Assembly (NCBI RefSeq): GCF_001509475.1
Contig: NZ_LLZG01000030.1
Span: 1 to 22,817 of the forward strand
Direction: 5' to 3'
DNA from: Streptomyces regalis
GTDB lineage: Bacteria; Actinomycetota; Actinomycetes; Streptomycetales; Streptomycetaceae
Length of the DNA stretch: 22,817 nt
Part shown: in pieces, positions 15,292 through 22,817 of the stretch
Numbering within the stretch: position 1 is the stretch's first letter
Layout: each line of letters begins with the position of its first letter
Notes under the pieces: model-generated
What the model was told of the DNA's origin: nothing
Database searches by the model: none
Seen by the model: the letters and a program-made list of their open reading frames with translations, nothing else
Made by a program: the position numbers and the translations under genes

Positions 15292-15900
15292 TCAGCACCA
15301 TGCACAGGCCCACTCGGTACGGGGCGCTCCGGGCGCGGGGCCTGACGCGAGGCAGTCGGCCACGAGCCGTGCGGCGCTGTGTGCTGCGGCTTCCACGGAC
15401 GGGGCGCTGGCTCCGAGAACGCGTGCGGCTCCCGCCTCGTCCAGACCGACAACCATGCGCAGGAGCAGGGCGTCGGCCAGGTCCGGGGGAAGCGCCGAGA
15501 CCACGCGCCGGAAGTCGGCGCTGCCGCCCGCCCCGACACCGGCATGGCCCGGCCGGCGGTGCTGGTCGTGTACTTGTCGGTGGGCGAGGGATGCGGCCCA
15601 GACGCGGAGATCGGTGCCGTCGCCCTGGAAGGAGAACACCTCGTGGGCGATCGTCCGCCACACGGCGTCGGCCGCCTCCGCGGCTGCTGTGTCGTCTCCC
15701 AGCTGGGCGGTCAGGTAGCCCAGCAGTCCGGGATGCAGCTGCCGGTAAACGCTCACGAAGCCCGTCTCACGCCCGCGGCGGGCGCGGTCCAGGGCCGCTG
15801 TGAGTTCCGTGTCACGCGGCTTGGGATGCCGCCATCGTCTGTGCCAGCCCGCTGCCACGCTGCCTCTCCGGTCCGGTTGAAACGGCGTGCGGGTCCCCAC
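15292..15900 (-). CDS. ECF-type sigma factor (sigma-70 family)
   Basis: 202 residues from the GTG at 15900, with GGAG 6 bases upstream. Region 2 covers ~30-115: TELTAALDRARRGRETGFVSVYRQLHPGLLGYL, DTAAAEAADAVWRTIAHEVFSF and LRVWAASLAHRQVHDQHRR, the core-binding and -10-recognition helices. Region 4 follows at ~139-184: PPDLADALLLRMVVGLDEAGAARVLGASAPSVEAAAHSAARLV, the -35-recognition HTH. ECF sigma factors direct RNA polymerase to stress or envelope promoters and are usually held by an anti-sigma factor. No anti-sigma gene follows; the kinase does, after a 247-bp gap. The tail PAPGAPRTEWACAWC is non-conserved. A GGAACGTTCC palindrome at 15994-16003, ~95 bases upstream, might be part of its promoter. 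Confidence 0.82.
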   Translation of the reverse strand: MGTRTPFQPDRRGSVAAGWHRRWRHPKPRDTELTAALDRARRGRETGFVSVYRQLHPGLLGYLTAQLGDDTAAAEAADAVWRTIAHEVFSFQGDGTDLRVWAASLAHRQVHDQHRRPGHAGVGAGGSADFRRVVSALPPDLADALLLRMVVGLDEAGAARVLGASAPSVEAAAHSAARLVADCLASGPAPGAPRTEWACAWC

Positions 15901-15993
15901 TCCGCGCTCCGCAACACTGCCCCCGACGTTCAGCGCTCAGACGCACAGGACTGTCACAGCAAACGCAAGTCCGCCCGGGCGACGGGTAGGAAT

Positions 15994-16003
15994 GGAACGT
16001 TCC
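15994..16003. promoter_or_regulatory. GGAACGTTCC palindrome upstream of the ECF sigma gene
   Basis: A perfect 10-bp palindrome lies 94 bases upstream of the sigma factor start. On the minus strand its GGAAC resembles an ECF -35 element, with CGTC 14 bases further on, a spacing shorter than the usual ~16. It could be an autoregulatory promoter or a repressor site, or chance. Confidence 0.2.
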
Positions 16004-16100
16004 GGTGGATCTCCGTGCCACATTACGGGCCGGTACGCCGGAAGGCCGTACTGGCGCTGGCGGATGGTGACCGGAGCCGCGAGCAGGCCGGAGAGGCGGC

Positions 16101-16173
16101 GGCTACGTCGTCGAGCAGACCTTCTCGCTCCTGCACCGCTTCAAACGCTCGGCTGTCCGCATGGGAGCGACGC
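16101..16173 (+). pseudogene. C-terminal fragment of an IS5-family transposase
   Basis: The frame reads GYVVEQTFSLLHRFKRSAVR, the block around the catalytic Glu of IS5-type transposases (VVE.TF..LH.FKRL..RWERR). An extra A at 16161 shifts the frame; after it, TGG GAG CGA CGC restores WERR. The rest of the transposase and the IS ends are gone. Confidence 0.65.
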
Positions 16174-16383
16174 CAGCCAGCCGACGGTAACGAGTCACCG
16201 GGCCAGAAGGTGCGCGACCGACAACGAACAGGCGAGCAAACCGCACGTTGGAGTGACCCCCTGTCAGATTTTCGCACGACCGACGTCCGTGAGGCCATGA
16301 TCTGCGGGTCGAGGTCATCGGCGGACACGCTGTACCGAGCACGGCAGCGCCGACGACTCCATGTCTCTGTGGGGGTTTCCAAG

Positions 16384-17427
16384 GTGTACACGAATGTCTT
16401 CAGCATGCCCGCACGCCCAGCCGCTCTCCTGAGCCTCTCGGCTCTGGCGATCGGCGCCGCACTGGCCGCCGGCCCGGCCTATGCCGTACCCGCGGACGAA
16501 CGCTCCGGCTCCACCGGCAAGGCGACCGCCGTCGCGGCGCGCGCCGATCTCGGCGTCTCCGTGCAGGGCGTCGGCGACGTTCCGGTGAAGAAGGCGCTGG
16601 GCGACCTGAGCGCGCCGGGGGACGCGCAGCAAACGCTGCTCACCGCCGGGGTGAACGGTGTGAACAAGGGACAGCCCACAACGCTGGTCAAGGCCAAGGT
16701 CGCCCATTCCAGCGTCCAAGCGGACGCGCACCGGTCGGTGGGCGACGTCAAGCTCGTCGACGTACGGGCCTACGCGCCTGGCCTGCCCGCCAACCCGCTG
16801 CTCAGCGCCGACCTTCTGACGGCCACGGCCTCCTGCGAGACGGGCAAGAAGCCGACCGCGAAGGCCGCGCTGGCGGACAACGTGACCGTCCTCGGCAAGC
16901 CGGTCACCGTCAACGGACCCGGCGACCAGCACGTCGAGGTGCCGGGCGTCGGCACCGTCGACCTCGTACTGGAGAACGTGACCACCACGGACAGCACGGG
17001 CACCGCCACCGCGCTCCGGCTGAAGTACACAGTGGCCCCTGCCAAGTTGGGCGTGGTGAAGGCATCCGGAGAGATCGTGCTCGCCGAGGCCACCTGCACG
17101 ATGCCGGACGGATCCGGCACCGCCAATGACGGTGCGGGCAGTGACGGTTCGAACGGTAACGGATCCGACGATGACGGATCCGACAGTGGCGCGGCCGAGG
17201 GCGGCTCGTCCGACGGCCAGCCCTCCGGCGAGTCCGCCGGTTCGAAGGACGCCGACGCCGCGGGCAATCAGGTCACCACGCAGAGCGGCGAGGACGGCGT
17301 GAACCTTGCTGAGACCGGCGGCAACTCCGCCACACCTGTCATCGCCGGCCTGGGCGGGGCGCTCCTGCTCGGCGGCGCCGCGACCATGTACCTGCTCCGT
17401 CGTCGCCGCAGCACTCAGAACAACTGA
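16384..17427 (+). CDS. Secreted LAETG-anchored cell-wall protein (SCO1860-like)
   Basis: 347 residues from the GTG at 16384, with GGGGG 8 bases upstream; the ATG at 16405 is an alternative. A Sec signal peptide (residues 1-34, hydrophobic core AALLSLSALAIGAALAAG, cleavage after AYA) is followed by a beta-rich extracellular domain (TAVAARADLGVSVQGVGDVPVKKALGDL ... VEVPGVGTVDLVLENVTTTDS). Then comes a Gly/Ser/Asp-rich linker (~240-300) and a sorting signal: LAETG at 308-312, a hydrophobic helix (VIAGLGGALLLGGAATMYLL) and an RRRR tail. LAETG is the motif used by class E sortases, which attach such proteins to peptidoglycan. The whole layout matches the SCO1860-type family as I recall it. No sortase gene is nearby. 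A terminator follows. Confidence 0.92.
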   Translation: MYTNVFSMPARPAALLSLSALAIGAALAAGPAYAVPADERSGSTGKATAVAARADLGVSVQGVGDVPVKKALGDLSAPGDAQQTLLTAGVNGVNKGQPTTLVKAKVAHSSVQADAHRSVGDVKLVDVRAYAPGLPANPLLSADLLTATASCETGKKPTAKAALADNVTVLGKPVTVNGPGDQHVEVPGVGTVDLVLENVTTTDSTGTATALRLKYTVAPAKLGVVKASGEIVLAEATCTMPDGSGTANDGAGSDGSNGNGSDDDGSDSGAAEGGSSDGQPSGESAGSKDADAAGNQVTTQSGEDGVNLAETGGNSATPVIAGLGGALLLGGAATMYLLRRRRSTQNN

Positions 17428-17435
17428 CGCAGGAT

Positions 17436-17468
17436 CGGTCCCCGAGCGGCGCACCTGCTCGGGGACCG
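17436..17468 (+). terminator. Strong hairpin terminator after the LAETG gene
   Basis: A perfect 12-bp stem (CGGTCCCCGAGC / GCTCGGGGACCG) with a 9-base loop begins 9 bases after the stop. Position and stability suit an intrinsic terminator, although no T-run follows. Confidence 0.8.
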
Positions 17469-17552
17469 GCGCCGGACCTCGTCGAAGCTCATCGCCGCCA
17501 GGTGGCCGACGGCTGCGACGAGCTTCGGCCAGCGGGGGGCGTCCTAGAGCTA

Positions 17553-17700
17553 CGCGGCGGCTGTTCCCGGGACGTACAGGATGTCCTGCAGGCTCAACCG
17601 GTCGTCCACCGGTCGCGGCCCGGATGCCTGCTCGGGCCAGAGCGGCGGCAGCGTCTCGATCAGCGCCTACGAGTCGTTGTCCACAATCCACGGCCGAACC
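17553..17700 (-). pseudogene. N-terminal fragment of an IS5-family transposase, with stops
   Basis: On the minus strand the frame reads PWIVDNDS, TAG (17667-17669), ALIETLPPLWPEQASGPRPVDDRLSLQDILYV and then PGTAA before TAG (17550-17552). This is the family's start (PWIV.D.LW.LIEPLLP ... GRP.V.DR..L.GILYVL.TG..W). Two stops and the missing C-terminus show decay. No inverted repeats were found. Confidence 0.65.
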
Positions 17701-17714
17701 TCACACCATCCCGA

Positions 17715-18060
17715 ACGGTAGAGTCGTCACCCCGGTCACGCCCGACCAGCCCACCTCAGCAAGAGCCTGTTACGAGCTCTGAGAACCCACCGCGGACGGT
17801 GCTGTGGGGTATTCCAGAGACGGTCCACGCGCCCCAAGCACCGTAGCCAGTCAAGTGCGCACCTCGAGCGTCGCTACGCCAATGTCTGTCTGCAACCACT
17901 CTGGACAGGCCGCCCCCTCCCGACTCTGGGGCTGGCCGACGCTGACAGGGGACGCCAGCAGAGGCAGACCCATCACGGGGGGAACGAGCCTGCCCCTGCA
18001 CATCGGCGCCCGCGTACCCCCTCCACGGAGTGCGGGCCCTATGACCCTCGTTGTCAGGGT
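17715..18060. other. Gene-free stretch
   Basis: Frames on both strands are of shadow quality (Pro/Arg/Thr-rich) and lack ribosome binding sites and family motifs. I find no clear hairpin, repeat or RNA gene in it. Confidence 0.35.
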
Positions 18061-18062
18061 CA

Positions 18063-18183
18063 CCTGCTACAGCGTGCCGTGGGCCCGAAGCGTCACCCAG
18101 GCAACGGGCACGGTCGCGAACTCAACGCCCTTTGCGGAGAACTCGCGATGGACGTCGGATGCGCCCGGTGACGTCAGCGGCAC
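18063..18183 (-). pseudogene. Possible fragment of a VOC (glyoxalase/PhnB-like) protein
   Basis: On the minus strand the frame reads SDVHREFSAKGVEFATVPVA, then WVTLRAHGTL and a TAG. This fits the helix-strand unit of VOC-fold proteins (DDV...L.AKGV.F...P...G.VT...DT.GN). Only about 35 codons remain, so the assignment is weak. Confidence 0.3.
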
Positions 18184-18249
18184 ATGAGCGGACTGGACAC
18201 CGGCGCACCGAGGCAGCAGGCGGGCACGCAAGGCGTCGCTTCCACGCGG

Positions 18250-18834
18250 CTACTGGGGTGTCTGCCCGCGGCCAGGCAGCGGTTCGAGTGCGGTCACTTC
18301 GTACTCGAACCGCACGTCGTCGGCCAGCTTCAGCGCCCCCAGGAACGCGGTGTACGGCTTGATTCCGAAGGTGGACTGGGTGACGGTCGCCGAGCCGCGC
18401 ACCATGCCGTCCCCGTCGCTGCCCCCGTGCACGGTCACCGGATGGGTCCGGCCCTTGATGGTGAGTTCCCCGGTGATCTCGAAGGACTCGAGCGTTCCGG
18501 TGATCCTGGTGGAGCGGAAGGTGATGGTGGGGTGCTCCGCGGTGTGCAGCAGGGCCTCGCGCTCCAGGGTCCGCTTGATCTCCGCCTTGTCGGCGTCGGT
18601 GAGTGGTTTGAGGCCGCCGGTTCCTTCCCGGACGGTCAGCGATCCCGTCTCGACTGTCACGGCCACCGACGACCTCCCGGGGTCGTCGGCGAAGACCACC
18701 GCCTCGCCGGACCAGCCGGTGGCCTCGATCACCAGATCGCGCCCCGCCTTCCGGCCGAATCCGGCGCGGCTGGTCTTGATCAGCAGGCGGCCAGCCGACC
18801 GCCCGAAGCCATACGTTCCATCACTTACTGTCAC
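18250..18834 (-). CDS. YceI family protein
   Basis: 194 residues from the GTG at 18834. The YceI lipocalin-like barrel is seen in SDGTYGFGRSAGRLLIKTSRAGFGRKAGRDLVIEAT, SVAVTVETGSLTVREGTGGL, ALLHTAEHPTITFRSTRITG, FEITGELTIKGRTHPVTVHG and QSTFGIKPYTAFLGALKLADDVRFEYEV. Length is normal. Known members bind polyprenoid or lipid molecules; many are periplasmic, but this one has no signal peptide and is probably cytosolic. The H-P-x-I/T-F and IKG-x-x-x-P-V marks are intact. No Shine-Dalgarno sequence is visible before the GTG, so translation may be leaderless. It stands alone between debris on both sides. Confidence 0.92.
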   Translation of the reverse strand: MTVSDGTYGFGRSAGRLLIKTSRAGFGRKAGRDLVIEATGWSGEAVVFADDPGRSSVAVTVETGSLTVREGTGGLKPLTDADKAEIKRTLEREALLHTAEHPTITFRSTRITGTLESFEITGELTIKGRTHPVTVHGGSDGDGMVRGSATVTQSTFGIKPYTAFLGALKLADDVRFEYEVTALEPLPGRGQTPQ

Positions 18835-19326
18835 AAATCTGACGGTACGTTATGGGCGCGTAGTGCGCGTCCTGAGCTGCGCGAGATGGCTCGAGGACTG
18901 CTCGGCCGCCACCCGGCGCAGGTTCAGCAGCGGTCGGCCGAGCAGGAGCGGGCGGGTACCCGGTCCAGGTCGCCGACGCTGAAGTCTGCGGCTCGCGCCG
19001 TCTCACATCGCACGGACCCATTGGCGGCCTCAGGCCGATCACACCCCGTACCCGAAAAACGCAAACGGTCTGGTGGGTCGTTACCGATTCGGCTTGCCTC
19101 AGATCATCCGGCCCTTCCCTCTGCTGCTGACAGTGCGTCTGTCCCGCACGGCGTCACCGGCGTGTGCGCTGGCGTGCGAGCCGGTGTCCACCGCTTCGCG
19201 CCCTGGAGGCCGTCGGCGCACCACGCAAGGACCACCGAGGCATGGATGGTGGCCAGCAGGTCAGGAACTCTGCCCAGTGCGGCATGGTCGGTTCGCGGAA
19301 GACGTGCTTCGTGCCGCTCTCCTCTC
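18835..19326. other. Gene-free stretch, degraded sequence
   Basis: Forward and reverse frames carry only weak coding-like pieces (for example ELREMARGLLGRHPAQVQQRSA forward near 18870). None has a start with a ribosome binding site or a motif I recognise. It includes the upstream region of the YceI gene. Confidence 0.35.
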
Positions 19327-19659
19327 TCAACCGAATTGGCGGATACGGAAGGCGGTCGCGGAGGTGTAGAGCAGCCAGTCGTCGGCCGTACCGGCGGTGA
19401 CGAACTCGGCTGCAGCGGCCACGGGTTCGCAGCCCAGGGAACGCTCGGCGTCACCGACCCCGGCGAGGACGGGGCTGCCTAGGTAGGCATCGAAGGTGTC
19501 GAAGAGGAAGGGCAGTTCGGCGCGGTGGGTGGCGCCCAGGGCGTACGGGTCCTCGGCGGGGCGTAGTCGAACTCGTACGCATCTCCAGCGGTGAGTGCCT
19601 CGCGGACGGCGTAGGCGGACCCCCCTCTCAGCTGCTCCGCGCGGAACAGGGGGTTCGTG
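19327..19659 (-). pseudogene. C-terminal remnant of a type-B carboxylesterase
   Basis: On the minus strand the sequence reads FRAEQLRGGSAYAVREALTAGDAYEFDYA in one frame, then EDPYALGATHRAELPFLFDTFDAYLGSPVLAGVG and DDWLLYTSATAFRIRQFG with a stop in another. The HRAELPFLFDT block is the one holding the catalytic His in type-B carboxylesterases (AAHGAEIPFVF), followed by the usual C-terminal end. One base lost near 19560 switches the frame. The catalytic Ser part is missing. I infer a dead hydrolase gene. Confidence 0.5.
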
Positions 19660-20117
19660 TCAGGCCGCTCACCGGTAGATTTCGGTGCGTCGCTGGACCT
19701 GTCTCCATGGCAGATTCGGCATGTCGAGTCGCCATACCGCCCGTTGGGGCCAGCGTCTCCGGGGGGGGCGCACGACCACTAGGGCCTCCCGGCATAGCTC
19801 GGTTCGATTCGCGTCCCCGAACTACCGAGAGGCCCTTTCCTCATGCGCGTCCAACGGGAAGATCATCCCGGCGGGAAACCCGTTCGACCCGCATGTTCCA
19901 TGATCGGGGAGTTACGACTTCTCACCGTCCGCGCAGAACCGTGAGACCCACCGGCGGGCGGCTTCTCGGGGCCGCCCGCTCCTGCCGCCTCCGAGCTCCC
20001 GGACCTGGCGCAACCGCCTCATCCACAAGCTCTGGTGTCACCGTAGACTTTCGGGACGTCAGATCCCGTCAACCGGGCGGGTGAGATGGGAGTCAGGCCG
20101 ACGGGCGCCGACGCCCC
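19660..20117. other. Gene-free stretch at the 3' side of the STAND regulator
   Basis: No supported frame. It has an 8-base G run near 19760 and a tRNA T-loop-like GGTTCGATTC at 19800-19809 without a matching stem. Short hairpins near 20103-20130 (GGGCG/CGCCC and CCCC/GGGG) could weakly end transcription of the regulator gene. Confidence 0.35.
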
Positions 20118-22703
20118 TCAGGGGGCATAACCGTCGGCCCACCCTTGTGTGCCCTGCTCAGTTCTCGAGTCATCACGATGTGCCGTCGCTGGGTCAGCCC
20201 CCTGGTGAGAATGCTCACTGTCTCGGATCGCCTTCTCCAGTGCGTGGCGTAGACCGAGGCGCCGACCTTCCTGGTATGCACGGGTGTACTCGATTTCGCC
20301 GAGTGACCTGCGGGCATTTTCGAGGCCGCGTTCCCGGTGGGCGGTCAAGAGGGCGAAGCCGAAGAGCCGAGGAGTGCCGGACGGGTGCCACACGCGGTCC
20401 ACGGCTCCCAGGAGGACCGCCGCTGAGTGTGCGTCGCCATGGGAGGAAAGCACCCAGGCCAGGGTCTCGCTGAGGGCTGCTTCTCCCAGGTGTTCGTCGA
20501 TCTTCCTAGTGTGCTGGAGCGCACGATGGAGGAGTTGAAGGGCGATCTTGGGTTGCCCGGCTTCACCGTGGTCGACGGCGAGGGCCCACAGCAGGTAGCA
20601 CCGGTGCCATGTGTTTCCTTGGGCCTCGGACATCGCCAGGGCTTGTTCGAGCAGGCTGGTGGAGCGAGTGCGCTCACCTTGGAGAACGGCGGCGAAGCCG
20701 AGTTGGGCGATGCACTGCTGCTGTGTCAAGAGCGGGGCGGACCAGCGCCCGGTTGCCAGGGCGGAGTTCGCGTGCCGTGCTGCGGTCGCCGTGTCCCCGG
20801 TGACCAGTGCCGCCAAGCTCCGCAGCTGTAGAAAGGCGGAGGTGAGTTCGGCGCTGGTCGCCCAGTGCGCCGAGGGGTCCGCAGTGCCGGAAGTGGCGGG
20901 CATGTCGGCCAGGACTTGTTCGCTGCGGCTGATCACCTCGTGGGTGCTGTTGTGGTCTCCGTGGAGGAGCAGCAAAAAGCCGGCCACCCATGCGGCTTGA
21001 CACCATGTGACAGTCGTCGCTGGGGAGGGAGGGTGCGGGTGCCGTTCGAGGATCGTTCGCATCCAGTATGCGCCCTCGCCCACATTGGCCGACGTCAGAC
21101 AGTGCAGCCAGAAGCCGAGGGAGGCGCGTAATACGGCTTCCGCGGGCTCACCGGTCGGCGGCGGTGCGGTGACGATCTGCCGCAGGTTGGGGTGCTCGGC
21201 GCGTAGGCGACGCAGCCACTCGGCCTGTTCAGGGGAACCATAAGCGATTCCGGCCTGTGCGGCGAGATTGAGGTACCACGCACGATGGCGGCGCAGGGCG
21301 AGCTGCGCTCGGCCGCTTTCCGCCAGGCGTTCCTGCCCGTACGCTCGGACGGTTTCGAGCATGTGCAGGCGGGTGCGCCCGTCTGTTTCGACGCTGGTGA
21401 GGAGTGACTTGTCCACGAGCCCGGCCAGGGCTTCGAACGCGTCATCGGTTGTGCCGGCATCAGGGTCTTCCCCTTCTTCGGCGTGTCCGCAGAGTTGTTC
21501 GGCATCGGTGAGCAGCGCACCGCCGGAACACAGTGACAGTTGCTGCCAGGCCGTTCGCTCGGCCTCGGTGCACAACTCGTAGCTCCAGTCGAAGAGTGCG
21601 CGCAGCGCCTGGTGGCGAGGGTGTGCTGTGCGGTCGCCGCCGCCGGGGCCGAGCAGGCGGAAGCGGTGGTCGAGTCGTTCCAGGAGTTCATCGACGGTCA
21701 GGGTACGCAGCCGTCGTGCGGCGATCTCCAGGGCGAGGGGCAGGCCGTCCAGCCTCTGGCACAGACGAGCAACGGTGTGCAGGTTCGCCTCGGTCCGCCG
21801 GAAACCGGGGGCGGCAGCTTCGGCGCGGTCCATGAAGAGGGTCATGGCAGGCGAGGTCACGGGACTCTCGTCAGCGGCGCCTGTCTCGTGCAGTCGCCCA
21901 TTGACCAAGGTAGGCAGGCCCAACGGTCTCACCTGCAGGACATGCTCGGCACCAATATCGAGGGGCTGCCGACTGGTGGCGAGGATGCGTAGTTTCGGCA
22001 AGAGTGCGAGCAAGTCACGGACGGTGCGCACGCATCCGTCCAGCACATGCTCACAGTTGTCGAGCAGGAGGAGGACACTACGTCCCCGTAGCGCCCCGGC
22101 AAGTGCGGACAAGGGGTCCTGCCTCGCCCCGGCAACCACGCCAACGGCGGAGGCGATCGCCTCGGCGACGGCGTGGTCGCTGCCGAGGTCGGCCAGCTCC
22201 GCACAGTACGTACCATCCGCGAATCGCTCGGCCACCTCACGGACGATTCGCTTGGCCAACCGCGTTTTACCCACACCGCCGACCCCAACCAGCGTGACCA
22301 GTCGGCATCGCTCCAGCAGGTCACCGCCGGCGGCCAGCTCAGGCTCACGGCCCACGAAACTGGTGGCTTCCACATGACCGAAGTCAGACGGGACGACGCA
22401 GACAGCATTCCCTTGCGTCTCAGGCCCGTACAGGTCGCGCCGTACCTGCTCCCAGCGCGCGTCCCACAAGTGTGGATCCCCACCGCAGGCGCGGACGTAG
22501 CCACGGAGTACCTCTCGAGTGGGCAGCCGCTGCCCAGCGGCGGCCTGAGACAGGGTACTGGGGGAGAAATGGGCCGAATCGGCCATCTCTGAATACGTGA
22601 GTCCGGCCCTTTCACGGAGCTCGCGCAGCCCCAGCGCGAAGCGTTCCAGCGGACCCGCCTGTGGATCGAGCGGCTGTTCCCGGCGCCCCGGCCTACCTGC
22701 CAA
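20118..22703 (-). CDS. Xre-HTH / NB-ARC (STAND) ATPase / TPR regulator
   Basis: 861 residues from the TTG at 22703, with AGAGG 9 bases upstream. An Xre-type HTH covers ~18-75 (FALGLRELRERAGLTYSEMADSAHFSPSTLSQAAAGQRLPT). A linker leads to SFVGREPEL (115-123) and an NB-ARC ATPase: Walker A GVGGVGKT (140-147), Walker B LLLLDNCEH (211-219), LATSRQPL (241-248) and GLPLALE (320-326), then a winged-helix region (HQALRALFDWSYELC, LVDKSLL). The rest (~450-830) is helical and TPR-like (AALVTGDTATAARHANSALATG, ALSETLAWVLSSHGDAHSAAVLLGAV). It resembles AfsR/GutR-type STAND regulators, but has an Xre HTH in place of the SARP winged helix. It likely binds DNA in response to ATP and an unknown ligand. Its targets are not evident. 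Confidence 0.92.
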   Translation of the reverse strand: MAGRPGRREQPLDPQAGPLERFALGLRELRERAGLTYSEMADSAHFSPSTLSQAAAGQRLPTREVLRGYVRACGGDPHLWDARWEQVRRDLYGPETQGNAVCVVPSDFGHVEATSFVGREPELAAGGDLLERCRLVTLVGVGGVGKTRLAKRIVREVAERFADGTYCAELADLGSDHAVAEAIASAVGVVAGARQDPLSALAGALRGRSVLLLLDNCEHVLDGCVRTVRDLLALLPKLRILATSRQPLDIGAEHVLQVRPLGLPTLVNGRLHETGAADESPVTSPAMTLFMDRAEAAAPGFRRTEANLHTVARLCQRLDGLPLALEIAARRLRTLTVDELLERLDHRFRLLGPGGGDRTAHPRHQALRALFDWSYELCTEAERTAWQQLSLCSGGALLTDAEQLCGHAEEGEDPDAGTTDDAFEALAGLVDKSLLTSVETDGRTRLHMLETVRAYGQERLAESGRAQLALRRHRAWYLNLAAQAGIAYGSPEQAEWLRRLRAEHPNLRQIVTAPPPTGEPAEAVLRASLGFWLHCLTSANVGEGAYWMRTILERHPHPPSPATTVTWCQAAWVAGFLLLLHGDHNSTHEVISRSEQVLADMPATSGTADPSAHWATSAELTSAFLQLRSLAALVTGDTATAARHANSALATGRWSAPLLTQQQCIAQLGFAAVLQGERTRSTSLLEQALAMSEAQGNTWHRCYLLWALAVDHGEAGQPKIALQLLHRALQHTRKIDEHLGEAALSETLAWVLSSHGDAHSAAVLLGAVDRVWHPSGTPRLFGFALLTAHRERGLENARRSLGEIEYTRAYQEGRRLGLRHALEKAIRDSEHSHQGADPATAHRDDSRTEQGTQGWADGYAP

Positions 22704-22745
22704 CTCAGCCCACCTCTCTGAACCGCTCCGGGATCGGTGGAGGCT

Positions 22746-22817
22746 CTATGCGTTGACTCCAGCCGCCGGTTGGGGCTGGTGTTGAGCGTAGTAGTTGGTC
22801 TCGTGCTCGTGGGGCGG
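22746..22817 (-). CDS. 3' end of a gene running out of the window, possibly an IS3-type transposase
   Basis: The minus-strand frame is open from the window edge and ends PPHEHETNYYAQHQPQPAAG, VNA, stop (TAG at 22746-22748). The E.NYYAQ..P.P tail looks like the end of OrfB from an IS3-type transposase (P.E.E..YY). Only 23 codons are visible, so this is tentative. It lies 43 bases upstream of the STAND gene start, in the same direction. Confidence 0.35.
   Translation of the reverse strand, partial: PPHEHETNYYAQHQPQPAAGVNA

Noticed and set aside
15045..15545. N-terminal extension of the kinase frame
   Set aside because: Low-complexity shadow sequence overlapping the sigma factor gene; the kinase domain begins right after the GTG at 15044.
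15379..16383. N-terminal extension of the LAETG protein frame
   Set aside because: Runs antisense to the sigma factor and lacks coding character; the signal peptide sets the start at 16384 or 16405.
16315..17691. 458-codon minus-strand frame opposite the LAETG gene
   Set aside because: A shadow of the secreted protein gene; no motifs, and the plus strand has a signal peptide and sorting signal.
19795..19830. tRNA-like T-loop sequence GGTTCGATTC
   Set aside because: The flanking bases do not form the T stem, and no acceptor, D or anticodon arms could be found upstream.
1..22817. CRISPR arrays, rRNA, phage structural genes, classic defence cassettes
   Set aside because: No spaced direct repeats, rRNA-like sequence, or hallmark defence domains apart from the SUKH pair and the STAND regulator.

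Overview
The window is very GC-rich DNA with GTG/TTG starts, GGAGG-type ribosome binding sites and gene families typical of Streptomyces: a STAND regulator with an Xre-type HTH, an ECF sigma factor, a membrane Ser/Thr kinase, an LAETG wall-anchored protein and YceI. It looks like an accessory chromosomal region, perhaps a chromosome arm. Intact genes are separated by stretches of decayed genes and transposase fragments. I see no CRISPR array, no rRNA and no convincing tRNA.

Layout. 1-2000: the 3' end of a SnoaL-like protein, a terminator, a truncated CBS-pair protein, and broken HTH and STAS genes. 2105-3760: an intact berberine-bridge-type flavoprotein oxidase with both residues for bicovalent FAD. 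3838-4086: a solute-binding-protein fragment. 4203-4670: a small beta-rich protein of unknown function. 5306-7366: one helical gene of unknown function, split by a complete 891-bp IS5-family element at 5689-6579. The element has perfect 19-bp terminal repeats, a TAA target duplication and a -1 frameshift transposase; removing it restores one 388-codon reading frame. 7649-8283: a frameshifted pentapeptide-repeat-type membrane protein. 8463-8927: an unknown protein. 9374-9721: a STAS-like gene with an in-frame stop. 9924-10259: a shortened GNAT. 10249-10365: a transposase 5' relic.

10407-12505 is a two-gene unit on the minus strand: a SUKH (SMI1/KNR4) protein followed, with stop and start overlapping, by a YwqG/DUF1963-like protein. 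A divergent small unknown gene lies at 12645-13139. 13662-15044 (kinase) and 15292-15900 (ECF sigma factor) share the minus strand. 16384-17427 encodes a secreted LAETG protein, closed by a strong terminator. 17470-20117 is mostly gene debris around an intact YceI gene (18250-18834). 20118-22703 encodes an 861-aa Xre-HTH/NB-ARC/TPR regulator. The right edge carries the last 23 codons of what may be another transposase.

The genes do not form one pathway. The best supported functional pair is SUKH plus YwqG-like; the kinase and sigma factor may form a signalling neighbourhood, which is inference. The most informative observations are the IS-split gene with an exactly reconstructable parent frame, several genes broken by single stops or shifts, and the orphan bicovalent flavoprotein oxidase.
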